The notes: a model not told the origin generated them from the letters alone. Shown: positions 17,441-25,442, counted from the first letter of the stretch. The stretch is 64,000 nt of DNA from Roseburia_D yibonii (GCF_014297335.1 NZ_JACOQH010000003.1:62001-126000), one strand, 5' to 3'. Numbers and translations are program-made.

Positions 17441-17941
17441 TTAGATCCATGCTCCGACTTCTTTTTCCGCACGATTTACCAGACTTCCGTGGATCGCAAG
17501 TCCTTTTTCTACGTTTGCTCCCGGACACAGACGTTTGATATCGCTCACGCTGCTTCCAAGTCCGCTGCCCTCATGTGTGCAAAACGGACGGATCGTTTTC
17601 CCGTTAAAATCATAGTGCTCCAAGAATGTAAAGACTGCCATCGGCATCGTGCCCCAGTAATTCGGATAGCCGAGATAGATCGTATCGTACTGCTCCATAT
17701 CCTGCGGCCATGCCTTTAATTCCGGTCTCGCGTTGCTTCTCTGATCTTCCTGCGCCTGTGCAATACAGGCATTGTAGTCTTTGGAATAGGCTTTCTTTGG
17801 TTCAATCTGGAACATGTCCGCCACTGTCAACTTTTTTATAATACCGGCCACTACCTCTGTATTTCCGACCTCTAACTGTTTTAATGCCCCGCTTACATAA
17901 TTCTCATCTCTGCGGGAAAAATATGCGATAAGCTCTGCCAT
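17441..17941 (-). CDS. Flavodoxin
   Basis: A 166-residue flavodoxin: MAELIAYFSRRDENYVSGAL is beta-1 and the phosphate loop (variant form), YDTIYLGYPNYWGTMPMAVFTFLEHYDFNGK (read in pieces, residues 85-115) is the 90s loop region that binds the FMN isoalloxazine, and FCTHEGSGLGSSVSDIK is the family's Gly/Ser-rich loop. Its length is complete, unlike the fragment downstream. I chose the ATG at 17941 (SD AAAGGAG, 11 bases); the longer frame to 18091 would cross the lysR promoter. It leads a small operon with the CMD protein and is divergent from lysR. Likely a low-potential electron carrier or NAD(P)H-dependent quinone-type flavoprotein. Confidence 0.88.
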   Translation of the reverse strand: MAELIAYFSRRDENYVSGALKQLEVGNTEVVAGIIKKLTVADMFQIEPKKAYSKDYNACIAQAQEDQRSNARPELKAWPQDMEQYDTIYLGYPNYWGTMPMAVFTFLEHYDFNGKTIRPFCTHEGSGLGSSVSDIKRLCPGANVEKGLAIHGSLVNRAEKEVGAWI

Positions 17942-17996
17942 TTTTCTTTGCGCTCCTTTCGTCTCATCTTTTTTTCTTATTTTAATACAGCATTTC

Positions 17997-18025
17997 TTGA
18001 CCTGGAATCTCCAACATGTTATTAT
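17997..18025 (+). promoter_or_regulatory. lysR promoter
   Basis: TTGACC (17997-18002), 17 bases, TATTAT (18020-18025). The overlapping AT-rich imperfect dyad around 18019-18035 contains a T-N11-A pattern and may be the LysR binding site controlling the divergent flavodoxin operon. Confidence 0.6.
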
Positions 18026-18066
18026 GCTATAAACTATTGGTTGATACCTATGTCTGGAGGTGCATG

Positions 18067-18960
18067 ATGTATAATCATTTACTTGATACATTTCTTGCTG
18101 TCTGCGACTGCAAAAGTTTTACGAAAGCGGCAAAACAGCTTTATATTTCACCGACTGCGGTCATGAAGCAGATCAACCAGCTCGAAAAGGAACTGGATTT
18201 AAAGCTGATCGAGCGCACCCACGCCGGTGTGACCCCGACAAGCGCAGGCGCTTCCATTTATCAGGACTCGAAATTTATCATCGATTATTCCAAAAAAGCA
18301 CTCGCCGCCGCCAAAAGCAGGACACTTGCCTACGATACCACGTTTTGCGTCGGAACCTCCCTGTTAAATCCGGCAAAGCCGTTTCTGGATCTCTGGTATC
18401 AGGTCAACCATGATTTTTCGGGATACAAACTGCATCTGGTTCCTTTCAATGATGATCATAACGGGATTTTAAAAGAGATCGCCCTTTTGGGCGAAAAGTT
18501 TGATTTTCTGATCGGCGTCTGCGATTCCAGAGCCTGGATGAGCCTTTGCAGCTTTCTCCAGCTTGGCAGATATAAAAAAATGATCGCGGTTCCACGCGAT
18601 CACAGACTTGCCGGCAAAAAGAAACTTAAAGTGGAAGATCTCCACGGAGAAACGCTCCTCATGGTTCCTGCCGGTGACTCCGGAACCAATGATTTCATCC
18701 GAAATGACTTAACGCTGCATCATCCCGAAATCCATATCGAGGATACACAGCCTTTCTTTGATATGTCCGTATTCAACCGCTGCGCGGAGACCGGAAATGT
18801 GCTTCTGACCATCGAATGCTGGCAGAATGTCCATCCCGGGCTCGTCTCGATCGCGGTTGACTGGGAATACAGCATTCCCTACGGTCTGCTCTACGCGAAC
18901 GATGCACCGGAGGATGTCATGCGCTTCGTGAAGACGGTGGAAGCGTTTGTGAATTTATAA
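18067..18960 (+). CDS. LysR-family transcriptional regulator
   Basis: A 297-residue regulator. The N-terminal winged HTH is classic (LLDTFLAVCDCKSFTKAAKQ, then ISPTAVMKQINQLEKELDLKLIERT in pieces, residues 5-55), and the remaining 210 residues fit the periplasmic-binding-like effector domain. I chose the second ATG of the pair because GGAGG ends 6 bases upstream. It is divergent from the flavodoxin-CMD operon, the usual target arrangement for LysR proteins. The effector is unknown; redox-linked or aromatic compounds are possible given the neighbours. Confidence 0.88.
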   Translation: MYNHLLDTFLAVCDCKSFTKAAKQLYISPTAVMKQINQLEKELDLKLIERTHAGVTPTSAGASIYQDSKFIIDYSKKALAAAKSRTLAYDTTFCVGTSLLNPAKPFLDLWYQVNHDFSGYKLHLVPFNDDHNGILKEIALLGEKFDFLIGVCDSRAWMSLCSFLQLGRYKKMIAVPRDHRLAGKKKLKVEDLHGETLLMVPAGDSGTNDFIRNDLTLHHPEIHIEDTQPFFDMSVFNRCAETGNVLLTIECWQNVHPGLVSIAVDWEYSIPYGLLYANDAPEDVMRFVKTVEAFVNL

Positions 18961-18965
18961 AAGAA

Positions 18966-19035
18966 CGATACTGGATGGATTCGAACCATCAACTTCAGTT
19001 TTGCAAACCTATGCCCTTCCAGCGGCTACAGTATC
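18966..19035 (-). tRNA. tRNA-Cys(GCA)-like, divergent
   Basis: Read on the minus strand this folds as a cloverleaf: perfect 7-bp acceptor GATACTG/CAGTATC, TA, a 3-bp D stem GCC/GGC with GG in the loop, anticodon loop TTGCAAA (anticodon GCA), 4-base variable region and a perfect 5-bp T arm with loop TTCGAAT. Oddities: an A-G mismatch in the anticodon stem (28-42), a small D loop without the usual A14, a G at discriminator position 73 instead of the U73 strongly preferred by CysRS, and no encoded CCA. It could be a second, specialised or decaying Cys tRNA. It lies on the same strand just past metQ. Confidence 0.6.
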
Positions 19036-19040
19036 ACATT

Positions 19041-19075
19041 CGGGAAGTCCGGCTTCTGCCGTCCTTCCCGATTTT
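19041..19075 (+). terminator. Hairpin with T-run after lysR
   Basis: CGGGAAG (19041-19047) pairs with CTTCCCG (19064-19070), with an inner CGGC/GCCG stem, followed on the plus strand by ATTTTT. It suits a lysR terminator. On the minus strand, between metQ and the tRNA-like gene, there is no T-run, so read-through from metQ into the tRNA-like gene is plausible. Confidence 0.6.
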
Positions 19076-19101
19076 TCATCCGACTGTTGTCGAAATGTAT
19101 T

Positions 19102-20016
19102 TTACTCTTCAAACGGAATAACTGCTCCGTCATAAGTTTTGTTGATGAAATCTTTGATCTCATCAGATTTTAATACGTCAACCAGTGCTTTTACACCTTC
19201 GTTGTCTTCATTTCCTTCTTTTACAACTACTACGTTTACATAAGTCTTTGCTGCTTCGGAATCGGATTTTTCATATGCGAGCGCATCCTGTCCTACGGAA
19301 TAACCAGCCTCTAATGCATAGTTACCGTTTAATACGAGGTAAGCTACTTCGTCAGATACTCTTGCTACCTGCTCTGCTGCAAGTTCTTCGATCTGAACGT
19401 TGTACGGATTTTCTTCAATGTCATTGACTGTTGCCTCTAATCCTGCGTCTGCTTTTAATGTAATGATTCCGTTATCCTGTAACAGTAAGAGTGCTCTTGC
19501 TTCGTTTGTTGTATCATTCGGAACTGCGATTACATCACCTTCCGCAACATCATCCAGGCTGCTCTTGGTTCCCGGATAAATTCCAAACGGCTCATAGTGG
19601 ATCTTACCAACTTCTACGAGGTGTGTTCCTCTTTCTTCATTAAAGCTGTCAAGATACGGTACATGCTGGAAGTAGTTTGCATCCATCTCTCCGCTCTCCA
19701 CTGCTTCGTTCGGCAGTACATAATCATCGTAAACTGTGATCTCAAGATCCCATCCTTCTTCTGCAAGGATCGGCTTTGCTGCCTCTAAGATCTCCGCATG
19801 CGGTGTTGCAGAAGCTGCGATCTTGATCGTTCCCTTGGATTCAACTGCTGTTGCTGTCTCTGTTCCTTCTGCTGCAGCTTCGGTACCTGCTGTCTCTTCT
19901 TTTGCTGCCGCATTGTCTGTTGCGGTGCTGTTTTCTTCCTTTGCACTTCCGCAGCCTGCAAATGCGCTTACTGCCAGTGCTCCTGCCAAAATACCTGTTA
20001 AAAGTCTCTTCTTCAT
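19102..20016 (-). CDS. metQ: Methionine ABC transporter substrate-binding lipoprotein
   Basis: A 304-residue MetQ/NlpA-family lipoprotein: signal peptide with lipobox FAGC (Cys21), a Glu/Ala/Thr-rich linker (25-62), then the binding domain with typical ATPHAEILE, DANYFQHVPYLDSF and YPGTKSSLDDV motifs (about 70-165). It captures D/L-methionine (or a related sulfur compound) outside the membrane for MetI. It is third in the order metN-metI-metQ, the common Firmicute layout. The tRNA-Cys-like gene follows on the same strand. Confidence 0.93.
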   Translation of the reverse strand: MKKRLLTGILAGALAVSAFAGCGSAKEENSTATDNAAAKEETAGTEAAAEGTETATAVESKGTIKIAASATPHAEILEAAKPILAEEGWDLEITVYDDYVLPNEAVESGEMDANYFQHVPYLDSFNEERGTHLVEVGKIHYEPFGIYPGTKSSLDDVAEGDVIAVPNDTTNEARALLLLQDNGIITLKADAGLEATVNDIEENPYNVQIEELAAEQVARVSDEVAYLVLNGNYALEAGYSVGQDALAYEKSDSEAAKTYVNVVVVKEGNEDNEGVKALVDVLKSDEIKDFINKTYDGAVIPFEE

Positions 20017-20087
20017 AATATTTTTTCTCCTCTTCTTTTTTTATTTTCATGATCTTTGCAAAAGCAAAAGATCAAACCATAAACTTT

Positions 20088-20747
20088 TTATTTTCTGCGG
20101 TCGGATTTATCCGCAAGCTTCATTCCGATGGTCTGGAAGATCTGGAACAAAATCATCAGTAAGATCACACTGGCAACCAGAATATCCGTCTGCCATCTGG
20201 TGTATCCGTAACGGATCGCGATCGCTCCAAGTCCGCCGCCGCCGACGGTTCCTGACATTGCGGAGTATCCAAGGATCGTTCCGAGCGCGATCGTTGCGCC
20301 GACGATCAGAGATGTTCTCGCCTCAACGAGCATAACTTTTACAATGATCGTAACATCGGACGCTCCCATCGAGCGCGCCGCCTCGATCACTCCCGGATCT
20401 ACTTCCTTTAAGGAAGATTCGACCATTCTTGCGATATACGGTGCAGCCGCGATCACAAGCGGAACGATCGTTGCCTTTGAGCCGTAGCTCTGTCCCGCTA
20501 CCAGTCTCGTAAACGGGATCAATATAACAAGTAAGATAATAAACGGTATGCTTCGCACAAGGTTTGAGATCACATCAAGGATCTTATAAACTGCCGCATT
20601 CGGGCGGATCCCGTCCTTATCTGTAACTGTGAGCGCAATTCCCATCGGAAGTCCGATCACATAGCCGGCGAATGTTGAGATCACCGTCATATAAATTGTT
20701 TCCCAGATTCCCTGGATCATCATGCTGATCACCTGATCACTCCACAT
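20088..20747 (-). CDS. metI: Methionine ABC transporter permease
   Basis: A 219-residue MetI-type permease with five predicted helices and the coupling motif AARSMGASDVTIIVKVMLVEA (split, about residues 125-145). SAMSGTVGGGGLGAIAIRYGY is the conserved MetI loop near the C-terminus. It forms the membrane dimer that works with MetN. It overlaps metN by 11 bases, so translation is probably coupled. Control is expected from the metN leader. Confidence 0.93.
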   Translation of the reverse strand: MWSDQVISMMIQGIWETIYMTVISTFAGYVIGLPMGIALTVTDKDGIRPNAAVYKILDVISNLVRSIPFIILLVILIPFTRLVAGQSYGSKATIVPLVIAAAPYIARMVESSLKEVDPGVIEAARSMGASDVTIIVKVMLVEARTSLIVGATIALGTILGYSAMSGTVGGGGLGAIAIRYGYTRWQTDILVASVILLMILFQIFQTIGMKLADKSDRRK

Positions 20748-21786
20748 CGCCTGTCACCTCCTCAATCTCTAATCCATGCTCTTTAAGATATTCTTCCATA
20801 TCGATCTGTAAATGTCTGTCGTCCGGCAGTCCTAAGATCATCTCGCCCTTTGCGACTCCGCCGACATTTTTGGTATCTGCCCTTAAAATATTTACCGGTG
20901 TGCCGAATTTTAAGATCATATTTGCGATGACCGGCTCAAACGCGGAATTTTCAGAAAAGACAATCCGAAGTTTCCGGTCGCTCTGAATACGCTCTAACTG
21001 CTCGGCTACCGCGCCTTCCAGTTTCACGCCGTCTTCCGGCAGATCTCTCAGTATCAGTTCTCTCGCCGCTTTTGATTTCGGATGACTGAAAATATCCTCG
21101 ACCAGACCGTTTTCTACCAGTTCCCCGTGTTCAATGATCGCCACGCGGTTACAGATCTCACGGATCACCGACATCTGATGCGTAATGATCACGATCGTAA
21201 TGTTAAACTGCTCATTGATGCTCTTTAACAGTTCAAGGATCGATGCCGTTGTCTGCGGATCCAATGCGCTTGTCGCTTCATCGCAGAGCAGGATCTTCGG
21301 ATCCGACGCAAGCGCGCGCGCGATCGCGACACGCTGTTTCTGTCCGCCGGACAGCTGCGCCGGATAAGCCTTTTCCTTATCCTCAAGTCCGACTGTCTTT
21401 AACAGCTCTCTGGCTCTTGCCTTTGCGTCTTTTCTTTTTACTCCATGGATCTGAAGCGGGAAACAGATATTGTCGATCACACTCTTTTGCATCAGCAGGT
21501 TAAAATGCTGGAAGATCATCGCGATATCACTGCGCTGTGCCCGCAGTTCCTTTTCGCTTAGTGTTCCAAGATCCTTTCCCTCGATGAACACCTGACCATC
21601 GGTCGGTTTCTCCAGATAATTCAAGCATCGCACAAGTGTACTTTTTCCTGCCCCGGACATTCCGATGATTCCGTAGATATCTCCCGCCTCAATCGTGAGA
21701 TTGATATCGGAAAGCGCTTCTACATGCACGCCTTTTTGTTCAAATGTCTTTGACAGATGCTTTACTTCTATTTCATATTCAGCCAT
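20737..21786 (-). CDS. metN: Methionine ABC transporter ATPase
   Basis: A 349-residue MetN. The ATPase domain (1-240) shows Walker A GMSGAGKST, signature LSGGQ, Walker B ILLCDEATSALDP and the H-loop IIITHQM. The C-terminal NIL/ACT-like domain (about 265-349) binds methionine and in characterised MetN proteins causes transport inhibition when internal methionine is high. First structural gene of metNIQ, preceded by a roughly 250-base leader with a small ORF and terminator, so this importer seems controlled both at transcription and by its own regulatory domain. Confidence 0.95.
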   Translation of the reverse strand: MAEYEIEVKHLSKTFEQKGVHVEALSDINLTIEAGDIYGIIGMSGAGKSTLVRCLNYLEKPTDGQVFIEGKDLGTLSEKELRAQRSDIAMIFQHFNLLMQKSVIDNICFPLQIHGVKRKDAKARARELLKTVGLEDKEKAYPAQLSGGQKQRVAIARALASDPKILLCDEATSALDPQTTASILELLKSINEQFNITIVIITHQMSVIREICNRVAIIEHGELVENGLVEDIFSHPKSKAARELILRDLPEDGVKLEGAVAEQLERIQSDRKLRIVFSENSAFEPVIANMILKFGTPVNILRADTKNVGGVAKGEMILGLPDDRHLQIDMEEYLKEHGLEIEEVTGDVE

Positions 21787-21816
21787 TCTGTTCTTATCCT
21801 TTCCTTATATTCACAC

Positions 21817-21855
21817 AAAAAAACAGCAGGTTCACCGCAAAGATGATTCCTGCTG
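21817..21855 (-). terminator. Attenuator terminator upstream of metN
   Basis: On the minus strand CAGCAGG (21849-21855) pairs with CCTGCTG (21824-21830); the enclosed TCATC/GGTGA extends the stem around a TTTGC loop. Seven T residues follow (21817-21823). It lies between the leader ORF stop and metN, about 30 bases from the metN start, so transcripts must pass it to express metNIQ. Confidence 0.85.
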
Positions 21856-21873
21856 ATCTTTTCTTTCTATCAA

Positions 21874-21996
21874 TCAAACCGAAGCATCCCGCGCGTCTTT
21901 TCTTTTTTCCATGCATACAGACATACACATACAGGTCTCGCCTGATGCGTTCCACATTCTGCTGTCACATACCATGGAAAAATGAACTGCTCTCAT
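21874..21996 (-). CDS. Met/Cys-rich leader peptide of metNIQ
   Basis: A 40-codon ORF too short for routine gene calling. It has a strong SD (AAAGGAG, 8 bases before ATG) and encodes six Met and four Cys, clustered as TCMCMSVCME at residues 21-30. It lies after a clear promoter and 18 bases before an intrinsic terminator, the layout of ribosome-mediated attenuators. Stalling at Met or Cys codons when charged tRNA is scarce would be expected to change downstream folding. An 8-base stretch just before the ATG (AACCGAAG) is complementary to the ORF end (CTTCGGTT). I saw neither a SAM riboswitch nor a T-box here. A stand-alone small metal-binding peptide is the alternative. Confidence 0.7.
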   Translation of the reverse strand: MRAVHFSMVCDSRMWNASGETCMCMSVCMEKRKDARDASV

Positions 21997-22047
21997 CTTC
22001 GGTTCTCCTTTCTGCATTTGTTTTGCTGCACTTTGTTTACAGGTGCT

Positions 22048-22077
22048 ATTATAACAAAACTTTGCGAAAGTTGTTAA
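22048..22077 (-). promoter_or_regulatory. metNIQ promoter
   Basis: Minus-strand TTAACA (22072-22077), 18 bases and consensus TATAAT (22048-22053). The spacer contains the perfect dyad AACTTT-GCG-AAAGTT, a possible repressor site. The start point would give a leader of about 250 bases before metN. Confidence 0.75.
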
Positions 22078-22110
22078 TACATGATACTTAGAGTTGGTTA
22101 TAGGATAAGG

Positions 22111-24228
22111 CTATAGCTGATTTTCCTCCCGCAAACGTACCACCAGCTCATAAACCTCCGGCCGTCTCTGCTTCAAATGCTCATCCAGCTTATGCCTGCG
22201 CTCCTGAAACCGCTTTGCAAGTTCGGGATGTTCCTTTGCGATGCGCTCATAAACCTCTCTGCGGTGTGCCTCAAACTGCATTGCCAGTGTTTTCTCGTCT
22301 TTTCCGGAAATATTGACGATCTCTTTTAAATGCTCTTCCAGATGTTCGAGCCACTCATCCTTGTCCAGCGCCTCCATGTGCGACCACCGCCCGTGCAGAA
22401 GTTCTTCCACATTTCCATCTTTTTTCAGCTGCTCGATCTGTTTTAAGATCTGCTTTTCGATCTGCGCCTCGGTGTCAGAGCCGAACGCCCAGACAAATTC
22501 CTGTACCCGGTTATCCGCGCGCTTTCTCGAAGCGCTGCGTTCTTCATTGTCCACGCCGCCGGCAAGCGGATACGGCCGTCTGATCTCCATGTCCTTTAAC
22601 GCGATATGTATCGTTCTGCGCACACTGCCTTCCTCGATCATATAGCCGAGTCCGAGTTTCCGAAGCTGCTCGTTTAACTCCGCAATATGCTCGGTCATAT
22701 AAAAGCGGATTCCCTTTTTCTTCAGGGACTGATACAGGCTTCCCAGCCGGTCCGCCGCCGTGATGTCCATGCTCCCGATGCCGCTCGCGTCAAGGATCAC
22801 TGCCTTCGTGTCTTTTTGCAGCGCATCTTCAATGTCGCGCTCAAGTACCTGGATATTCGCGAAAAACAGATTGCTGCTGAAACGATAGATCAAAACGCCC
22901 TCGATGGCGTGGATCTGGCTTCCTTCTTTCAGATCGCGGAAATGGCGGTGTCCCGGCTGAATGCCGAGAAAACACCTCGCCGGCTTTGCGGTACGGATGA
23001 TCATTTCGGTAAAGGAGAGGATGATCCCGATCAGTACGCCGTTGATCGTTCCAAGAAACAGCACACCGAAAAACGCACCCGCAAAGATCAGACATTCCGT
23101 GCGGCTCACTTTAAAAAGCCGCACCGCCAGCTCAAACTCCGTTGCCCCAAGCAGCGCCGAGATCACGATCGCGGTCAGCACCGGAACCGGCAGATATCCG
23201 ATGAATCCCGTGCCGCATAAAAGCAGTACGATCATGGAGCCTCCCGCCACGATGCCGGTAAGCTGCGTCCTGCCCTGATACTGTTCTCCCATCGCAGTGC
23301 GGGATACCGAGCCGTTGATCGGACAGCAGCCCGTAAAAGCAGCCACAAAATTTCCGGCCGAAAACGCCAGTATTTCCTGATTGTCGTTGATGCGGTATCC
23401 GTTTTTCTGCGCGAAGTTGTTTTCCGCAAGCAGTGTCTCAGCCATGATGACCACCGCAACCGACAGACTGATCGTGACGGCTTCCTTTATGGGGATCACG
23501 GTAAGATCCGGGAAACTCCACGCAGGAAGCCCCGGTTCTACCGCCGCAAGCGTCTGGATCCCCCATTCACGCACCGGAAGAACGCGCGTCATCACCGCGC
23601 CTGCCGCCATAAGTACGACTGCCATCGGAAATTTTGGCATGAACTTTTTGGACAGTAACAGGATCACAAGTGCCGAAACGCCGAGCGCGACGGACGGCAG
23701 ATTGATGGATGCCGCTTCCTTTGCGATATGTTCCGCAAGCTCCAGAAACTCTCCGGTTCCCGCCGTTCCTCCCATCAGCTTCGGCAGCTGCATTAAAATG
23801 ATCGTGGTACAGATCCCGGTGATGAATCCGCCCATGACCGGCGCTGAGATGTAGTTTACCAGCTTCCCGGCGCGCATAAAATAAAACGCAAGCAGCCACA
23901 GCGCCACAAACAGCGTGAGCACCGGAACGACTGCCAGTGCCTCATTCGACCCACTCTCCACATGCAGACTGATAAGGGCGGAACCAACGAGCGCCGCCGG
24001 TGCCGCGTCCACCCCGAAGATAAACTGCGGGGAAGTGGAAAAAAGCGCAAAGAACAGAATCGGAAATACCGACCCATAAAGCCCATACACCGCCGGAAGC
24101 CCCGCGATCTGCGCATACCCCATGGAAATCGGGATCGACACCGCCATGATGATAATGCCCGCAAGGATGTCTCCCGGCAGATCTTTCTTATTATAATGCC
24201 GGATTGTCTGTGCCAGTTCCAGTTTCAT
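22111..24228 (-). CDS. SulP-family anion permease with STAS domain and C-terminal extension
   Basis: A 705-residue SulP/SLC26-type transporter. Residues 1-400 form the membrane domain with the family signature (LPAVYGLYGSVFP, SAGNFVAAFTGCCPINGSVSRT in two pieces). A STAS domain follows at about 430-545 (IHAIEGVLIYRFSSNLFFAN, VILDASGIGSMDITAADRL). Unusually, about 150 further residues (555-705) form a charged, helical tail rich in Glu/Lys/His (LEHLEEHLKEI, HRREVYERIAKEHPELAKRF). SulP proteins carry sulfate, bicarbonate or dicarboxylates. Sulfate is suggested by the adjacent sulfur genes but not shown by the sequence. Confidence 0.87.
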   Translation of the reverse strand: MKLELAQTIRHYNKKDLPGDILAGIIIMAVSIPISMGYAQIAGLPAVYGLYGSVFPILFFALFSTSPQFIFGVDAAPAALVGSALISLHVESGSNEALAVVPVLTLFVALWLLAFYFMRAGKLVNYISAPVMGGFITGICTTIILMQLPKLMGGTAGTGEFLELAEHIAKEAASINLPSVALGVSALVILLLSKKFMPKFPMAVVLMAAGAVMTRVLPVREWGIQTLAAVEPGLPAWSFPDLTVIPIKEAVTISLSVAVVIMAETLLAENNFAQKNGYRINDNQEILAFSAGNFVAAFTGCCPINGSVSRTAMGEQYQGRTQLTGIVAGGSMIVLLLCGTGFIGYLPVPVLTAIVISALLGATEFELAVRLFKVSRTECLIFAGAFFGVLFLGTINGVLIGIILSFTEMIIRTAKPARCFLGIQPGHRHFRDLKEGSQIHAIEGVLIYRFSSNLFFANIQVLERDIEDALQKDTKAVILDASGIGSMDITAADRLGSLYQSLKKKGIRFYMTEHIAELNEQLRKLGLGYMIEEGSVRRTIHIALKDMEIRRPYPLAGGVDNEERSASRKRADNRVQEFVWAFGSDTEAQIEKQILKQIEQLKKDGNVEELLHGRWSHMEALDKDEWLEHLEEHLKEIVNISGKDEKTLAMQFEAHRREVYERIAKEHPELAKRFQERRHKLDEHLKQRRPEVYELVVRLREENQL

Positions 24229-24266
24229 TGCATCATCTCCTCAATTTTGCCTGTTTAAATAACAGC

Positions 24267-24275
24267 ATTATATCA
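24267..24275 (-). promoter_or_regulatory. Extended -10 promoter of the SulP gene
   Basis: Minus-strand TGATATAAT, an extended -10 element with no good -35, lies about 40 bases upstream of the SulP start and overlaps the end of the GNAT gene. Confidence 0.55.
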
Positions 24276-24917
24276 CAAAAAAGAGGATGCGCGGTAGAGA
24301 TCATACAAAAATACGCCCTCACCCAGATCTCTGGTCTTTACGAGTTTCATGCCGAGATGCTCATATCGCTCGACTTTATTTTCCGCGTCGGTCTCCAGGA
24401 TCACCGCAAGATTTTTCTCATCGGCAATTTGATACAGCATTTCCATAAGCTGTCTCATATATCCCTGCCCCTGATATTCTTTCCGGACCACTAACATCGC
24501 AAGGTTGGCATACGGGATCTTTTTCTTTTTTAACTCATCTTCATAGGTTTTCCCGCCCGTTGCAATCCTCCTTACGAATTGAATTCCTCCCCGGAGTCCT
24601 CCCAGATTTTTGACGATCGCCCGTATCATCCGAACCCCGCTTTTAAATGACAGATCCTGCCCTTTGCAGGTAACAAGGATATATCCTTCTCCCCTTCTGC
24701 TGGTAGAATACAGACATCCGCTTTCATATCCCGCCAGAAAGCAGGCTTTCATATGCTGATACATCTTTTCCCTGCTGTCAAGTAATTTGCGCAGGCCATA
24801 TTCCGTCGTTCCGTCTTTTTTTCTTCCATACGCATGATCATAAAAGGAATCCCCGATCTCCCGGCAGATCTGTTCGATCTCATTTTCCGATAAATTTGTT
24901 ACTTTGATTCCGTTCAT
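24273..24917 (-). CDS. GNAT-family N-acetyltransferase
   Basis: A 214-residue protein whose second half has the GNAT fold. The acetyl-CoA-binding motif A reads LAMLVVRKEYQGQGYMRQLM (about residues 138-157; Q-x-x-G-x-G present), followed by ILETDAENKVERYEHLGMKL, the usual beta-5/alpha-4 segment. The N-terminal 100 residues are less typical. It is last in a three-gene operon with a small membrane protein and a TetR regulator, suggesting a stress or resistance acetyltransferase. The substrate is unknown. Confidence 0.82.
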   Translation of the reverse strand: MNGIKVTNLSENEIEQICREIGDSFYDHAYGRKKDGTTEYGLRKLLDSREKMYQHMKACFLAGYESGCLYSTSRRGEGYILVTCKGQDLSFKSGVRMIRAIVKNLGGLRGGIQFVRRIATGGKTYEDELKKKKIPYANLAMLVVRKEYQGQGYMRQLMEMLYQIADEKNLAVILETDAENKVERYEHLGMKLVKTRDLGEGVFLYDLYRASSFL

Positions 24918-24935
24918 TGTATCTCTCTCCCGTTC

Positions 24936-25442
24936 CTATATGAACCAGTTCACAAGCTGTACCATAACACCTACAAGCAGACACACCGGAAGCCCGATCG
25001 CCATTCCTTTTAAGCTGCCGATAAAATGAAACCGGTAATCCTTATAGGAATCCGTCAGATCCTCAGTCCCCGGAATGACCAGCTTCTTGCTGTGGCATAC
25101 CCAGATCCAGTCGATCACAAAACAGTCATACCAGTCAACGATCAGCCAGATGAGATACGAGATCAGAAATCCCTGTAAAAAATTGCCCGCATGATTTACA
25201 AAGCAAAGCGCAAGCGCCATGATAAGCGCAATGACAACCGCAGCGAAAAGCCTCTTTCTTCTCGTCTGCGGACTGTCCGCCTTTTTGCTCTCATCGATCA
25301 ACCCCAGCTCCAGGCATCGGTTTATGATCGGTTCCGGCATATCGTAAACCGTATCTACAGGGTTTTGGCTGCCTGCCACCACCGCAATCGTAAATAAAAT
25401 GGTGAGTACCACTGTCTCTATTAAAATTATCCTTACATCCAT
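24936..25442 (-). CDS. Four-helix membrane protein of unknown function
   Basis: A 168-residue membrane protein with four predicted helices (about 5-25, 65-85, 92-112 and 140-165) and a soluble stretch between helices 1 and 2 (DMPEPIINRCLELGLIDESK). The patterned LIWLIVDWYDCFVIDWIWVC segment is Trp/Asp-rich. I do not recognise the family with confidence; similar proteins in Lachnospiraceae sit next to TetR regulators. It lies 15 bases after the tetR stop, so it is likely a direct target of that repressor. Confidence 0.7.
   Translation of the reverse strand: MDVRIILIETVVLTILFTIAVVAGSQNPVDTVYDMPEPIINRCLELGLIDESKKADSPQTRRKRLFAAVVIALIMALALCFVNHAGNFLQGFLISYLIWLIVDWYDCFVIDWIWVCHSKKLVIPGTEDLTDSYKDYRFHFIGSLKGMAIGLPVCLLVGVMVQLVNWFI

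Noticed and set aside
21787..22080. SAM riboswitch or T-box upstream of metN
   Set aside because: No S-box core and no T-box AGGGTGGNACCGCG motif was found; the hairpin is explained by a simple terminator.
21744..22091. A 115-codon plus-strand ORF over the metN leader
   Set aside because: It is antisense to the promoter, leader ORF and terminator and has no SD; its low-complexity hydrophobic peptide looks like a shadow.
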